DNA of 34,167 nt from CAZCWM01 sp964622625. GTDB taxonomy: Bacteria > Planctomycetota > Phycisphaerae > Phycisphaerales > Phycisphaeraceae. The notes beneath the pieces are model-generated. The model was not told the origin of the DNA. It saw only the letters and a program-made list of their open reading frames with translations, and did no database searches. A program made the position numbers and the translations under genes. Each line of letters begins with the position of its first letter. Within the stretch, counting starts at the first letter, position 1. The stretch spans positions 1-34,167 of the forward strand of contig CAZUUQ010000024.1 in assembly GCA_964622625.1 (NCBI GenBank), given 5' to 3'. Below, piece by piece: positions 1-7,278 of the stretch.

Positions 1-881
1 AGGTCCACGGCGTGCAAGCCGGAGAGGCCGTGCTGTCGCGCCCATCCGTCGGCCGCCAGACCGTGCAGGTGCGCGCCCCATGCCGCGGCGTCGAAACAGG
101 GCACTCCCTGGGCCAGCAGGGCGGCGATCAGGCCGGTGAGCACGTCGCCGCTGCCAGCCGTGGCCAGAGCGGGGTTGCCGGTGGCGTTGATATATACCCG
201 ACGGCCGTCGCTGACCACGGTGTGGCGGCCCTTGAGGAGCACCACATCGACACCTAGGCGCGTACAGAGCGTGGCGGCCGCGGTGGGGCGGCGTTCTTCG
301 CCCACGGGATCGGCATCAAGACCGACCGCGTCCGCGAGTCGACGAAACTCACCGGGGTGCGGTGTCAGGACGCGCGGGCCGGTTTTGGGGTCACGGGCCG
401 CGGCGCCTTGCGGCCGGGCCGCGCGGGTGTCTTTGCGGAGCATGCTCGCCAGCAGGTTCAGGCCATCGGCATCGAGGACCATGGTGCGCGGGCTGTCCAG
501 CAGCAGCGCCAGCAATTGTGCCGCTTCGGAGGCCTGGCCCCAACCGGGGCCGATCGCCAGGACGGCCCGGCCATCGGGGTCGGCGTCATCAAGCATGGCC
601 ATGGCTGCGGCCGGGTCATGCTCGAAATCGAGGGCGATGCCGGTTGCGGCTGGCTCAATGGTCAGCGTATGGGGCAGCACGGCCGGGAGAGTGGCGATCT
701 TTACCAGCCCCGTTCCGCCGCGAAGAGCCGCCCGGGCGCACAGGGCAGGGGCGCCGATCATCGTGCGGCTGCCGCCGACGACAATCACCGTGCCGAACGT
801 GCCCTTGTGTCCGTCGGCCGGGCGGGCTGGCAGCGGCGAGAGGCGGTCGGGCGTCACCGGTTGCAGTTGCGCGTCAGCCAT
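1..881 (-). CDS. nnrD: ADP-dependent NAD(P)H-hydrate dehydratase, 3' end cut by window edge
   Basis: Repairs hydrated NADH/NADPH (NADHX/NADPHX) by ADP-dependent dehydration, a cytosolic metabolite-repair reaction. About 293 residues are visible, close to full length for a stand-alone NnrD; no epimerase (NnrE) domain precedes it. The N-terminal part has the ribokinase-like GTFGTVIVVGGS strand, then RAALRGGTGLVKIAT, AIGPGWGQ and VLDADGLNLLA. Near the edge is the family signature GNPALATAGSGDVLTGLIAA, containing the nucleotide and catalytic Asp segment. The ATG at 881 is preceded by an AAGG-type ribosome site. The gene follows the transglutaminase-like gene by 50 bases on the same strand and may be cotranscribed. 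The stop codon lies outside the window. The family call is firm; where the missing C-terminus ends is unknown. Confidence 0.93.
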   Translation of the reverse strand, partial: MADAQLQPVTPDRLSPLPARPADGHKGTFGTVIVVGGSRTMIGAPALCARAALRGGTGLVKIATLPAVLPHTLTIEPAATGIALDFEHDPAAAMAMLDDADPDGRAVLAIGPGWGQASEAAQLLALLLDSPRTMVLDADGLNLLASMLRKDTRAARPQGAAARDPKTGPRVLTPHPGEFRRLADAVGLDADPVGEERRPTAAATLCTRLGVDVVLLKGRHTVVSDGRRVYINATGNPALATAGSGDVLTGLIAALLAQGVPCFDAAAWGAHLHGLAADGWARQHGLSGLHAVD

Positions 882-931
882 CAGACATGCCGCCTTGACG
901 TATCCCGGTTGCGTCCGATCTCAGTGTATGC

Positions 932-2572
932 TCATCGGCCCGCGGCCGGCTGCACCACGCGAATCGAAAGCCGACCCAGCCACGGCACGATCTTCGCCAT
1001 GTCATTCAGAGCAGTCGCTTCATCCTGGGCGCTGACCGCCAGAGCGATGTGGCCAGCGTCAAAGGGTGTGTCGGCCAACGTCGCATCCAGATCGACCCAT
1101 CGCCCGCCCTCACTGGCGCCTGAAGGGCCGTCGCTGAGCCACGCCTGCGTCCACATGTGGTAGCCGAATACGTTCTCGCGGCCCATGAACTGCTCGACGT
1201 AGATCAGCCCCGTAACCGTGCGGCTCGGAATGCCCGAGCCCCGCAACAGGGCCGCCAACAGCACCGCGTGTTCGGTGCAGTCGCCCTGGGCCGTGCGCGC
1301 GACCTCCACGGCGGTGGCGAAGCCCGTGGATAAATCCTTCTTCTGGATGAACGTGTGCACGAAGCGGCGCAGATGCTCAGCCCGTTGTACCGCGGGCATT
1401 CGCCGGGCGTCGCCTGCCAGGGCCTCTGCCAGCAGCTTCATTACCTGGGGGTCGCGGTAATTGAGCGTCAGGCTCGCCCGCCGATGGACCGTGCCGGGAA
1501 GGTCGTCGCCGGGATTCACGGGGTCGTCGAGGTCGATCACCACCACGGCCGTGCGGGCATCGGCCCACGCCACCCGCTGGTAGCCGCCGCGCACGATGTC
1601 CGGGGCCGTGAGCTGGCCGTCGGTGTCCGTCGGCTCGAAGCGCAGCTCATACACCGCTGTGCGAAGCTGCCGCGGTTGCGGCACCGGCCGATCCGGCACG
1701 ACGAGCGTGTTGTCCATCACCTCCACGGGCATCTCAACCGCCGTCGGTCGACCCTCGGCCGTTGCGCCCATGGCTGTTTCGCGCTGGGCCGCTACCAGCG
1801 TGATCGTCAAGCCCGGCATGGCCGGCACATCGCTGCGCAGCGCATGGCCCTTGTCATCGACGTACTCGGTCATCGTCATGCCGGGAAGCTGCGAGGTTTC
1901 GACCTGCCAGGCGATTGCGGGTACCCGCTGACCCTCGGCCGTCTCCACCTGCGTGGGGCCCTGCACCGCGATCTTCATTTCGATCGGCTGCGGCCCGGTC
2001 GCAGGGTCAATCGTGTGAAAGCTGATCTGCTTCGCCCCCCGCGTCAGTTCCCGCTCCACGTGCCGCGACGCGGCCGCGGGAGGCAGCCACGGCTGCGCAG
2101 GCGGCGCGAAGAACTGCCGCTGCTCCATCTCGCCCTGGCGGCTGACCAGCTCGATGCCGTCGCCGCGGAAGTGCATGGTCTGCGTCACCATCATCGCACC
2201 CAGACTCTGATGCGTGCGGGCGAGGATCGGCTCGCCGTCGTCGGTTTCCTCGAAGCGGCTGTCCATGCTCACGATCATCGTCATCGGTCCGCGGGCGATC
2301 GTCAGCTCCATCCGCATCGCCGTGGTCAGCACCCCCTCGCTGCGCGTCACCCACGCATGCGCCCACCCGCCTGGCTGGCCCTCCACCAACACCTGGTACC
2401 ACCGCTCGAACTCGACCTGCCCCGCCTCGGCCTGCGGCCCACTGATCTGCGCCCCAGCCTGCGCAGCCACACCGATCGCCGCCACCCCCATCACAAGCAG
2501 CAACCATGCCCGCCATACCGTCTCCGCCCGCGAGACCGCCCCGACCCGCATTGTCAAAGGAAGATGCTTCAT
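932..2572 (-). CDS. Exported transglutaminase-like (papain-fold) protein
   Basis: 546 residues. An N-terminal hydrophobic stretch (AWLLLVMGVAAIGVAAQAGA, about residues 22-41) looks like a signal peptide or anchor, so the enzyme probably acts outside the cytoplasm. The C-terminal third carries the transglutaminase-like core: Cys432 in GDCTEHAVLLAAL, His472 in GYHMWTQAW and Asp496 in WVDLDAT, a complete Cys-His-Asp triad. The large N-terminal region (about 45-400) is beta-rich and has no family I can name. Members of this superfamily are usually peptidases or amidases rather than true transglutaminases; the substrate is unknown. The reading frame stays open for 27 more codons upstream, but the ATG at 2572 puts the signal peptide at the N-terminus and lies 6 bases after a TACAAT hexamer, so I chose it. 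No spaced Shine-Dalgarno site is visible. Confidence 0.85.
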   Translation of the reverse strand: MKHLPLTMRVGAVSRAETVWRAWLLLVMGVAAIGVAAQAGAQISGPQAEAGQVEFERWYQVLVEGQPGGWAHAWVTRSEGVLTTAMRMELTIARGPMTMIVSMDSRFEETDDGEPILARTHQSLGAMMVTQTMHFRGDGIELVSRQGEMEQRQFFAPPAQPWLPPAAASRHVERELTRGAKQISFHTIDPATGPQPIEMKIAVQGPTQVETAEGQRVPAIAWQVETSQLPGMTMTEYVDDKGHALRSDVPAMPGLTITLVAAQRETAMGATAEGRPTAVEMPVEVMDNTLVVPDRPVPQPRQLRTAVYELRFEPTDTDGQLTAPDIVRGGYQRVAWADARTAVVVIDLDDPVNPGDDLPGTVHRRASLTLNYRDPQVMKLLAEALAGDARRMPAVQRAEHLRRFVHTFIQKKDLSTGFATAVEVARTAQGDCTEHAVLLAALLRGSGIPSRTVTGLIYVEQFMGRENVFGYHMWTQAWLSDGPSGASEGGRWVDLDATLADTPFDAGHIALAVSAQDEATALNDMAKIVPWLGRLSIRVVQPAAGR

Positions 2573-2578
2573 GCCCTG

Positions 2579-2584
2579 ATTGTA
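2579..2584 (-). promoter_or_regulatory. -10 hexamer of a probable leaderless promoter
   Basis: TACAAT on the minus strand ends exactly 6 bases before the ATG of the transglutaminase-like gene, so transcription would begin at or next to the start codon. No clear -35 hexamer is visible. The call rests on the same arrangement at aroK and other genes in this window. Confidence 0.5.
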
Positions 2585-2683
2585 AGCGCATCGCACCGCC
2601 GCATCCGAGCCGGCTTCTGTGGAGCCCGTGTATCCTGCGCCGCCAACCACCACAACCCCTCCGTGCCCCCAGCCACCCGCCGC

Positions 2684-3322
2684 TCAGCGATCGTCCAGCG
2701 ATTCGAGATTACCCAAGTGATCCGTGCAGCCCCATGTGACGGTATGCCATGTGCCGGCATTGAAGGCGAATGTGTTGATGCTCGCGTTGCGGAGTTTGAA
2801 AGATCGCGGCAGCGCGACGTCAATGCCTTCAGCCAATCGATACATCCCGTCGAGCACGCCGCCATGCGCCACCACGACGATCCTCTGACCCGCGTGTATC
2901 GCCGCCAGGTCGGTCAGGCGTCGCGTCGTCCGCTCGAATCGTTGCCGTGCGCTCTCACCGCCGGGGATGACGTAATCCGGGTCGCCGGTCTGGAACGCCG
3001 CCACGGCTGCGGGATGGCGCTCCAGTACCTGCGGCCAGGTCAGCCCCTCGAAGATGCCAAGGTTGCGTTCACGCAGCAGCGGGTCCGGGACGATGCGGCA
3101 GCCGGTGCGTTGGGATATGAACCGAGCTGTCGCCATGGCCCGGCCCAGATCGCTGCTGTACAGCGCGTCAAACGGCTGCGTCGCCATCGCGGCGGCAATC
3201 GCTTTCGCCTGCGCCACACCCCGCGCGGAGAGCGAGCTGTCGCGATGCCCTTGCTGGCGGCCTTCAAGATTCCAATGCGTCTCACCATGGCGAACCAGCA
3301 GCAGTATGGTTGGTTGAGCCAT
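2684..3322 (-). CDS. Histidine phosphatase family protein (phosphoglycerate mutase-like)
   Basis: 212 residues, the usual size for a small branch-1 histidine phosphatase. The catalytic core is complete: RHGET at 11-15 with phospho-acceptor His12, Arg61 in SSDLGRAMATA, acid/base Glu85 in RERNLGIFEG, and His153 in VVAHGG. The LRERNLGIFEG segment resembles CobC/GpmB-type phosphatases rather than cofactor-dependent glycolytic mutase, whose insert is missing. The protein is presumably cytosolic. The substrate cannot be read from sequence; phosphosugar, alpha-ribazole phosphate and similar small phosphoesters are possible. The ATG at 3322 follows AGGTGA at suitable spacing. The gene lies 140 bases downstream of aroA, separated from it by a strong hairpin, and 111 bases upstream of the transglutaminase-like gene. 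Confidence 0.92.
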   Translation of the reverse strand: MAQPTILLLVRHGETHWNLEGRQQGHRDSSLSARGVAQAKAIAAAMATQPFDALYSSDLGRAMATARFISQRTGCRIVPDPLLRERNLGIFEGLTWPQVLERHPAAVAAFQTGDPDYVIPGGESARQRFERTTRRLTDLAAIHAGQRIVVVAHGGVLDGMYRLAEGIDVALPRSFKLRNASINTFAFNAGTWHTVTWGCTDHLGNLESLDDR

Positions 3323-3389
3323 GATGTCACCTGCCCCGGCGCGCGTGACGCAAAGCGCGGCGCCGCCACAGTTGCGTATGTGGTTACTC

Positions 3390-3416
3390 CTGGGGCGGCG
3401 CTACGCTCCGCCCCAG
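3390..3416. repeat. Strong inverted repeat (hairpin) downstream of aroA
   Basis: CTGGGGCGG at 3390-3398 pairs perfectly with CCGCCCCAG at 3408-3416. After one mismatch two more pairs form inside, leaving a 3-base loop. It lies 46 bases past the aroA stop and 67 bases before the histidine phosphatase start. No T-run follows on either strand, so a factor-independent terminator is not supported; an RNA-stabilising hairpin or an interspersed palindromic repeat is equally possible. Confidence 0.55.
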
Positions 3417-3431
3417 CCACCTGGTTTGGGT

Positions 3432-3461
3432 TTCATCTGTGTTCATTTGCGTTGATCTGCG
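3432..3461. repeat. Three tandem degenerate 10-bp units immediately after the aroA stop
   Basis: On the plus strand the units read TTCATCTGTG, TTCATTTGCG and TTGATCTGCG, with 2-4 differences between any two. On the minus strand they read as CRCARATSAA units. The block ends one base short of the aroA stop codon. It is less GC-rich than its surroundings and together with the hairpin at 3390-3416 fills most of the aroA-phosphatase gap. Confidence 0.6.
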
Positions 3462-3462
3462 G

Positions 3463-4743
3463 CTACTTCTCCATCGCCGCCTGGCCGCCCAGCGCCGTCA
3501 GGCAGTCGATGAAGGTCGGGAAGGTGACGTTCATCGCCTCGGCGGTGTCGATGGTCGTCGGCTGGTCGATCGCGGAGGCGATGACGGCCAGAGCCATGAC
3601 CACGCGGTGGTCGTCGTGGCCGCTGACGTTCCCGCCGCGCAGGCGGCTCTCGTGAATCACCAGGCCGTCGGGCAGTTCCTCGACCTTCGCGCCCAGCTTC
3701 GCCAACTCGCCGGCCATGACGGCGATGCGGTCGGTTTCCTTGAGCCGCGCCTGCGGGACATTCACCAGGCGGGTGGTTCCCTGGGCGAAGCAGGCGAGGG
3801 CGGCCAGCATCGGCAGGGCGTCGGGCGTGTCGTTAAGGTCGAGTTCGCAGCCGCGCAAGCCGCGCCCGCCGCGGACGCGGATGCCCTCAGGCCCGACCTG
3901 CACATCCGCCCCCATTTGCCGCAGGTAGTCGATCACCTGCTTGTCGCCCTGGGGGTCGTTCATGTCCAGGCCGCGCAGCAGCACGTCGTTGTCGCCCAAC
4001 GCCCCGGCCGCGAGGAAGAACGTGGCCGACGAGAAGTCGGCCGGCACGCGGCCGTCAATCGGGCCGTAGCGCTGTCCGCCGGGGATGCGGAAATGCTTTA
4101 GCCCGTCGCGCTCGTAGCGGATGCCGCAGCGGTCGAGCCAGTGCAGCGTCAGCAGCACATAAGGCGCTTCGTTGAGCAGCGTCACGTTGATGGTGGTGTC
4201 GTCCTCGGTCAGCGGGCAGTGGACCAGCAGGCTCGAAAGATACTGACTGGTGACCGCTTCGATGGCGGTCGCGCCGCCGCGCAAAGTGCCGCCGACGATC
4301 GCCGGGGCGCAGCCGTTGCCGCGCGTGGTCTCCGCCCGGGCGCCGAGGTTGCGGAGGGCTTCGAGCAGTGGGCCGATGGGGCGGCGGCGGATCTGGGCGT
4401 CGCCGGTGAACACAGCCACGCCTTGGCGCAGCAGCGCGGCCGAGCCGACCGCGAGACGCAGCGTCGTGCCGCTGTTGGCCACGTCGATGACGTTGTCGGG
4501 CACACGTGGCACACCCGCGAAGCCGGTGACGTGCCAGACGTCGTCGCGCCCGTCGTCGATGGCCGCGCCCAGCGCGCGGTACGCCTGAACCACCGCCTTC
4601 GCATCCGCCGAGATCAGCGGCCTATCGATGCGGCTGGTTCCCTCGGCCAGCGACGCGATCGCCACCGCCCGCATCGTGTGCGACTTCGACGCGGGAATGT
4701 CCACCGTCCCGGCGAGCTTCGACTTGTGACAGACCAGCTTCAT
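3463..4743 (-). CDS. aroA: 3-phosphoshikimate 1-carboxyvinyltransferase (EPSP synthase)
   Basis: Sixth step of the shikimate pathway: transfers enolpyruvyl from PEP to shikimate 3-phosphate. 426 residues, normal length. Family motifs in order: PASKSHTMRA (18-26, Lys20), VANSGTTLRL (89-97), the GDAQIRRRPI phosphoenolpyruvate loop (114-123), TSQYLSSLLV (165-174), FSSATFFLAAGAL (237-249), TPDALPMLA with catalytic Asp308, RLKETDRI with Glu336, and GHDDHRVVMA (375-384). All expected catalytic positions are present. The ATG at 4743 overlaps the aroK stop as ATGA, so the two consecutive pathway enzymes are translationally coupled. The gene is followed by a short tandem repeat and a hairpin. Confidence 0.97.
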   Translation of the reverse strand: MKLVCHKSKLAGTVDIPASKSHTMRAVAIASLAEGTSRIDRPLISADAKAVVQAYRALGAAIDDGRDDVWHVTGFAGVPRVPDNVIDVANSGTTLRLAVGSAALLRQGVAVFTGDAQIRRRPIGPLLEALRNLGARAETTRGNGCAPAIVGGTLRGGATAIEAVTSQYLSSLLVHCPLTEDDTTINVTLLNEAPYVLLTLHWLDRCGIRYERDGLKHFRIPGGQRYGPIDGRVPADFSSATFFLAAGALGDNDVLLRGLDMNDPQGDKQVIDYLRQMGADVQVGPEGIRVRGGRGLRGCELDLNDTPDALPMLAALACFAQGTTRLVNVPQARLKETDRIAVMAGELAKLGAKVEELPDGLVIHESRLRGGNVSGHDDHRVVMALAVIASAIDQPTTIDTAEAMNVTFPTFIDCLTALGGQAAMEK

Positions 4744-5300
4744 GCGTCGCTCACGTCCCCGGCTCTGCGGGCGTGTTCACGGTAGGCGGCCAGCAGGGCG
4801 TCAACCGCCTGCTCGATACCCGCGCCGGTGACATCGTACTCCAGGTCCGCCAGACTCCGATAGACCGGCTCGCGCACAGCCAGCAGAGCCTGAATCTGCT
4901 CCAAGCCGCCGCCCAGTTCGGGGCGATTGGGACGGTGGCGGGTGAACTTCTCGTCACTGTGCACGCGGCGGAGCAGTTCCGTCGGCTCACAGCGCAGGTA
5001 GACACGCAGGCAATGACCAGCCGCGGCAAGGGCGGCCCGCGACTCCTGGCGCATCACCGAGCCGCCGCCCAGCGCGATCACCCGCCCGTCGTCGCCAATC
5101 AGCTCACGCACCGTCGTCGATTCGGCATCGCGAAATACCTGTTCACCCAGCTCCGTCCACACCGCGGCTATGTCGGGCCTGCCCAGCCGGCGGCAAACCT
5201 CGTCGTCCACGTCCATGAAATCCAAGCCCAACCGCTCGGCCAGATGCCGGCCGATTGTGGATTTGCCGCTGCCTCGATACCCCATGAGCACCACGTTCAT
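4740..5300 (-). CDS. aroK: Shikimate kinase
   Basis: Phosphorylates shikimate to shikimate 3-phosphate with ATP, supplying the substrate of the coupled AroA. 186 residues. Walker A is GYRGSGKST (7-15); the Mg/shikimate DxD pair is Asp30 and Asp32; Arg57 in VFRDAES and the glycine triplet GGG at 78-80 contact shikimate; the lid carries RHRPNRP. The start at 5300 is a plain ATG with no Shine-Dalgarno site, but TACAAT lies 6 bases upstream, suggesting a leaderless transcript initiated just past the preceding shikimate-kinase-like gene (22-base gap). The C-terminal charged tail overlaps the aroA start by 4 bases. Confidence 0.96.
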   Translation of the reverse strand: MNVVLMGYRGSGKSTIGRHLAERLGLDFMDVDDEVCRRLGRPDIAAVWTELGEQVFRDAESTTVRELIGDDGRVIALGGGSVMRQESRAALAAAGHCLRVYLRCEPTELLRRVHSDEKFTRHRPNRPELGGGLEQIQALLAVREPVYRSLADLEYDVTGAGIEQAVDALLAAYREHARRAGDVSDA

Positions 5301-5306
5301 GCCGCA

Positions 5307-5312
5307 ATTGTA
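5307..5312 (-). promoter_or_regulatory. -10 hexamer of a probable leaderless aroK promoter
   Basis: TACAAT on the minus strand, followed by exactly 6 bases and the aroK ATG, the same layout as at the transglutaminase-like gene. It lies in the 22-base gap after the degenerate kinase gene, so aroK-aroA could be transcribed independently of that gene. No convincing -35 element is seen. Confidence 0.5.
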
Positions 5313-5322
5313 GCGATCGGTT

Positions 5323-5748
5323 TTACATGCACTGACGGATCAGATGGCGCAGTCCGTTGGCCAGTTGCAGCTCCGAGACGTCGAAGATCTTGTCGGCTGT
5401 GGTGGCGCAGAGCGGGTCGAGATCGCGTGTGAAGACAGCGGCCTCGGCCGCGTCGCCGCAACGCTGGGCCAGGGCGTCGGGTCGGCAGCGCAGGTAGATG
5501 CGTTGCGCCTGGGCGGTTTCGAGCGTCTGGCGCAGGGCCGTGTCCGCGAGGGCGACGGCGTCCACGGCGATGACTTGCTCATCGCGGGTCAAGGCGTCGG
5601 CCAGGGCCGCTGACAGGCCGTTGACGCTGGATTCGGCACTCCTGGCGGGAGTGGTCAGATCCACGCGGCGGCGCCAAAGCTGCGAAGCCAGCCCCTTGGC
5701 GTATGCGGCCGGCTGTGTGGCGCGATGTCCGAAGAGGATCGTGTTCAT
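5323..5748 (-). CDS. Degenerate shikimate-kinase-like protein, probably non-catalytic
   Basis: 141 residues. It aligns by eye with the adjacent AroK along its length: MNTILFGHRA against MNVVLMGYRG at the N-terminus, VIAVDAVALADTALRQ against VIALGGGSVMRQESRA, AQRIYLRCRPDALAQRC against CLRVYLRCEPTELLRRV, and FDVSELQLANGLRHLI against YDVTGAGIEQAVDALL. The catalytic elements are gone: the Walker A GKST is QPAA (12-15), the shikimate-binding GGG is DAV (63-65), and the FRxxE region is shortened. The frame is intact with no stops, so it is more likely a diverged paralogue than a decaying pseudogene. It lies directly upstream of aroK on the same strand. The ATG at 5748 matches the AroK N-terminus and has TACAAT 7 bases upstream. 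A regulatory or structural role is possible; none is shown. Confidence 0.72.
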   Translation of the reverse strand: MNTILFGHRATQPAAYAKGLASQLWRRRVDLTTPARSAESSVNGLSAALADALTRDEQVIAVDAVALADTALRQTLETAQAQRIYLRCRPDALAQRCGDAAEAAVFTRDLDPLCATTADKIFDVSELQLANGLRHLIRQCM

Positions 5749-5755
5749 GGGCGGG

Positions 5756-5761
5756 ATTGTA
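5756..5761 (-). promoter_or_regulatory. -10 hexamer for the shikimate-kinase-like gene
   Basis: TACAAT on the minus strand, 7 bases before the ATG at 5748. It stands back to back with a plus-strand -10 candidate at 5769-5774; only 7 bases separate the two hexamers, so the two promoters should compete for polymerase. Confidence 0.5.
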
Positions 5762-5768
5762 GCGGTGG

Positions 5769-5774
5769 TATGAT
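5769..5774 (+). promoter_or_regulatory. -10 hexamer for the DciA-like gene
   Basis: TATGAT on the plus strand, 8 bases before the chosen ATG at 5783, consistent with a leaderless or near-leaderless mRNA. Its -35 region would fall on the start codon of the divergent kinase-like gene. Confidence 0.45.
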
Positions 5775-5782
5775 GAGCATTG

Positions 5783-6217
5783 ATGGCCACATCGTCCGAT
5801 CAGCCTGCTTCGCCCGGCGCCCCCGGCACCCCCGGCCCGCGCCGCCGCGCTGTCGGGCCACGCGTCACCCTGCCAGCCGCGCGGCGGCTGGAACTGTTGC
5901 GGCGTTACCGTGTCTGGCCGCAGCGTGATCTGTCGCTGGGGTTTATAACCCAGCAGTTCAAACAGCAGGTGCAGCGGCCCTACAAACAGCTCGCCGGCGT
6001 CAGCGAGGCGTGGCAGCAACTGGTGCCCGCGGCCGTGCTGATGCACACGCGGCTGGAGGGTTTGTCACGCGGCACGCTGACGGTCATCGTCGACTCCAGC
6101 GCCCGGCTTTACGAGTTGGACGGACTATTGCGTCAGGGCCTGCAGACGCGGCTGATCGAAGCTTGCCGCGGGGTGAGCCTCCGCCGCGTGCGACTGCGTC
6201 AAGAGAGCCTGTCATGA
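5783..6217 (+). CDS. DUF721 / DciA-like protein
   Basis: 144 residues. A proline- and glycine-rich N-terminal tail (about 1-30) is followed by a basic helix, then the DUF721 core: VSEAWQQLVPAAVLMHTRLE, then GTLTVIVDSSARLYELDGLL, ending in a basic LRRVRLRQ. In this family the pattern is a W...V..HT region followed by L.V.V.S..w..EL. DciA members help load the replicative helicase in bacteria lacking DnaC/DnaI; the family match is by pattern only and the role here is inferred. In-frame TTG (5780) also exists, but the ATG at 5783 is preferred. There is no Shine-Dalgarno site; a TATGAT hexamer lies 8 bases upstream. The stop overlaps the next gene's start as ATGA. Confidence 0.75.
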   Translation: MATSSDQPASPGAPGTPGPRRRAVGPRVTLPAARRLELLRRYRVWPQRDLSLGFITQQFKQQVQRPYKQLAGVSEAWQQLVPAAVLMHTRLEGLSRGTLTVIVDSSARLYELDGLLRQGLQTRLIEACRGVSLRRVRLRQESLS

Positions 6218-6942
6218 GATCGTGTGCTCGCATCCCACTTATCGCATGGATCACGACCGCGGCGTCCGCCATGGCGTTGACCGCATGCACTGTGGGGCCG
6301 CCGCCGATGCCGCAGGAGGGCCTGCTGCCGTTGACTGGACCAATCGAGGCGGCAGATTTGTTGCCGCTGGAACCAGTACGGGCGACGGGTCGAATCATCA
6401 CATCCCGAGGCGAGGCGGACGGCATCGCGCTGAGCCTGCAACCGGCGAGTGATGAGCCGGGCGTGTGGCTGTGGCAGGTGGCCGGCGCGTCGACCAGCGC
6501 GATCGGTGAAAGTGAAAGAGGTGCGCGGGTGCTGCTGTGGGAAACCTCGGTGCCTGACGGCGTGAAAGTGGCCTATACGACGCCGGTGGTACTGCTTCCC
6601 GGTTCCCTCGGGCCGGGCCAGACGTTCACGGGTGAGTCGGATGTTCTGGTGACGAAGCTCTCGGACGGCTCGACGCGCGAGCAGGGGACGGTGACGTATG
6701 AGGTGGCGGCCCTGGGGCTTCAGGTGGTAAGCGTCGGCGGGCGGGACGTGGAATTGACCGTGGTGCGTGAGACGCGGCGTATGAAGCTGAAAATGGCGCA
6801 ATCGGTGGTGGTGGTGACCACGGGTTATCTGCCCGAGGTAGGGATGGTGGTGCAGACGGTGGACGAAAGAACAACGGTGCTGGGCCTGGTCCCGACGCAT
6901 CGCCGCCAGCGGGTGGAGCGGCAGGACGGGTTGGGCGGGTAA
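6214..6942 (+). CDS. Putative lipoprotein of unknown function
   Basis: 242 residues. The N-terminus is a lipoprotein signal: a hydrophobic segment ending in the lipobox LTAC, so the mature protein would start at Cys25 and be lipid-anchored in the envelope. The rest is beta-rich and soluble with repeated valine-rich strands such as QSVVVVTTGYLPEVGMVVQT. I do not recognise a family. The start ATG overlaps the DciA-like stop codon by 4 bases (ATGA), which implies translational coupling; the longer upstream frame is the shadow of that gene. No catalytic motif is visible. Confidence 0.8.
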   Translation: MRSCARIPLIAWITTAASAMALTACTVGPPPMPQEGLLPLTGPIEAADLLPLEPVRATGRIITSRGEADGIALSLQPASDEPGVWLWQVAGASTSAIGESERGARVLLWETSVPDGVKVAYTTPVVLLPGSLGPGQTFTGESDVLVTKLSDGSTREQGTVTYEVAALGLQVVSVGGRDVELTVVRETRRMKLKMAQSVVVVTTGYLPEVGMVVQTVDERTTVLGLVPTHRRQRVERQDGLGG

Positions 6943-7051
6943 GGATTGTGCCGGTTGTGCGGCCTGTACATCCGTCGACCCAGCGAATCAAGTGGGCGGC
7001 GCATGAGGCCGATACTGGCCATAGTCGAGCTTCCGCCGACGCGAGGGGAAC

Positions 7052-7267
7052 ATGCCCACCATGGCCGACAACGTCCGCATGCTGTGTCCGAACCTGCAAT
7101 GTCGCGCGGTGCTGGCTGTGCCGGGTAGCGCGCGGGGCCAAGTCGTTCGCTGCCGCAAATGCGGCACACGGGTGAAGGTCCCGCCGACGGTGTCTTTGCC
7201 GGGTGTCGATGAGATGCCCGCGGCGCGTCCGGGCGTCACGCCGCCCGCTCCGCCGACCGCGGCGTGA
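7052..7267 (+). CDS. Small zinc-ribbon protein (MJ0042-type)
   Basis: 71 residues. Two cysteine pairs, Cys12/Cys17 (CPNLQC) and Cys34/Cys37 (CRKCG), separated by a VPGSARGQVVR linker, form a zinc ribbon of the kind common as an N-terminal domain in planctomycete proteins. Here it stands almost alone, with only a proline-rich tail of about 28 residues. The ATG at 7052 follows GAGGGG at good spacing. It converges on the FHA gene with an 11-base gap. A nucleic-acid or protein-binding role is typical of such ribbons, but nothing specific can be said. Confidence 0.75.
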   Translation: MPTMADNVRMLCPNLQCRAVLAVPGSARGQVVRCRKCGTRVKVPPTVSLPGVDEMPAARPGVTPPAPPTAA

Positions 7268-7278
7268 TGGGTCGGTCT

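Noticed and set aside
3390..3416. Factor-independent terminator for aroA
   Set aside because: The stem is strong but no T-run follows it on either strand, so it is reported only as an inverted repeat.
1355..3655. 766-codon open frame on the plus strand
   Set aside because: It runs antisense through the transglutaminase-like and phosphatase genes and the gap between them; its product is Arg/His/Pro-rich low-complexity sequence with no motif, as expected for a shadow in GC-rich DNA.
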